A stretch of 64,000 nt of DNA from Leptidea sinapis (lineage: Eukaryota; Arthropoda; Insecta; Lepidoptera; Pieridae): the NCBI RefSeq assembly GCF_905404315.1, contig NC_066288.1:11246501-11310500 (forward strand), read 5' to 3'. The translations under genes and the position numbers were made by a program. The notes under the pieces were generated by a model that did no database searches, had not been told where the DNA came from, and saw nothing but the letters and a program-made list of their open reading frames with translations. This document shows, one piece after another, positions 63,820 through 64,000 of this stretch. Position 1 is the first letter of the stretch, and each line of letters starts with the position of its first letter.

Positions 63820-64000
63820 ATTCCGGAGATCTTGACCATCGTCGGTCCATCCTATGGAGGGCCAACACTAAGTCTTCCGTTACGTGGTCGACATTCTAGG
63901 ACTTTACTGCCCCAACGGCCATCGAACTAAGTGCCCTGCCCAACTGCCACTTCAGTTTCATAATCATATGAGCTATGTCGGTGATTTTGGTTGTCCTATG
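63820..64000 (-). mobile_element. RTE-like LINE C-terminal fragment, truncated by window end
   Basis: The minus strand shows TKITDIAHMIMKLKWQLGRA, frame changes, a GVLALHRMDRRW-like remnant and then GACGATGGTCAAGATCTCCG, the WTDDLVKIS segment also present at 8325. Order and spacing follow the RTE ORF end. Confidence 0.65.

Noticed and set aside
1..64000. Endogenous virus, LTR retrotransposon or complete DNA transposon gene
   Set aside because: No LTR pairs, integrase, protease, capsid or full transposase was seen; all reverse transcriptases recognised here are non-LTR type.

Overview
This window looks like a repeat-dense stretch of a moth or butterfly (Lepidoptera) nuclear genome. It is AT-rich, and almost all recognisable sequence is decayed mobile DNA of the kinds that fill lepidopteran genomes: CR1-like, Jockey-like and RTE-like LINEs, a ~330-bp poly(A)-ended SINE-like repeat, Helitrons ending CTAG, maT and mariner transposons, a hAT element and many foldback MITEs. 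The taxonomic call is inference from repeat types; nothing was searched. No prokaryotic, viral or CRISPR features are visible.

Host genes are few. The only one I can name is a ZZZ3-like ATAC-complex subunit at 38412-39371 (minus), apparently a single coding exon. Its ATG sits 49 bp head-to-head from the ATG of an unidentified plus-strand gene, whose first exon (39421-39551) ends at a consensus GTGAGT donor. A plausible terminal exon for that partner lies at 48657-53106. This exon is split by a Jockey-like LINE (48691-52951, minus) flanked by an 11-bp duplicated target site; a second, CR1-like LINE (53133-56555, minus) sits just downstream of the stop codon. Two weaker first-exon candidates are at 27262 and 28552.

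Layout. 1-8 kb: CR1 3' fragment, LINE tails, an unusual retroelement C-terminal module, maT and mariner pseudogenes, LINE and MITE debris. 8-25 kb: RTE and CR1 fragments, SINE-like copies, several perfect hairpins, a Helitron. 25-32 kb: a 633-bp tandem duplication carrying a large foldback, candidate exons, RTE and LINE C-termini. 32-38 kb: SINE-like and LINE tails, a reiterated GGGTAATGG-type motif, and a hammerhead-like RNA motif. 38-42 kb: the bidirectional gene pair and a 1.39-kb hAT element with a perfect 8-bp target duplication. 42-48 kb: CR1, SINE-like and Helitron copies. 48-57 kb: the two long LINEs. 57-64 kb: tandem duplication, MITEs, tRNA-derived fragments and RTE remnants.

The long LINEs are recent compared with the other debris. 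The Jockey copy keeps a complete endonuclease-RT frame but has lost most of ORF1 and the start of ORF2 in one internal deletion. The CR1 copy has a ~1025-codon frame broken by a single TGA.
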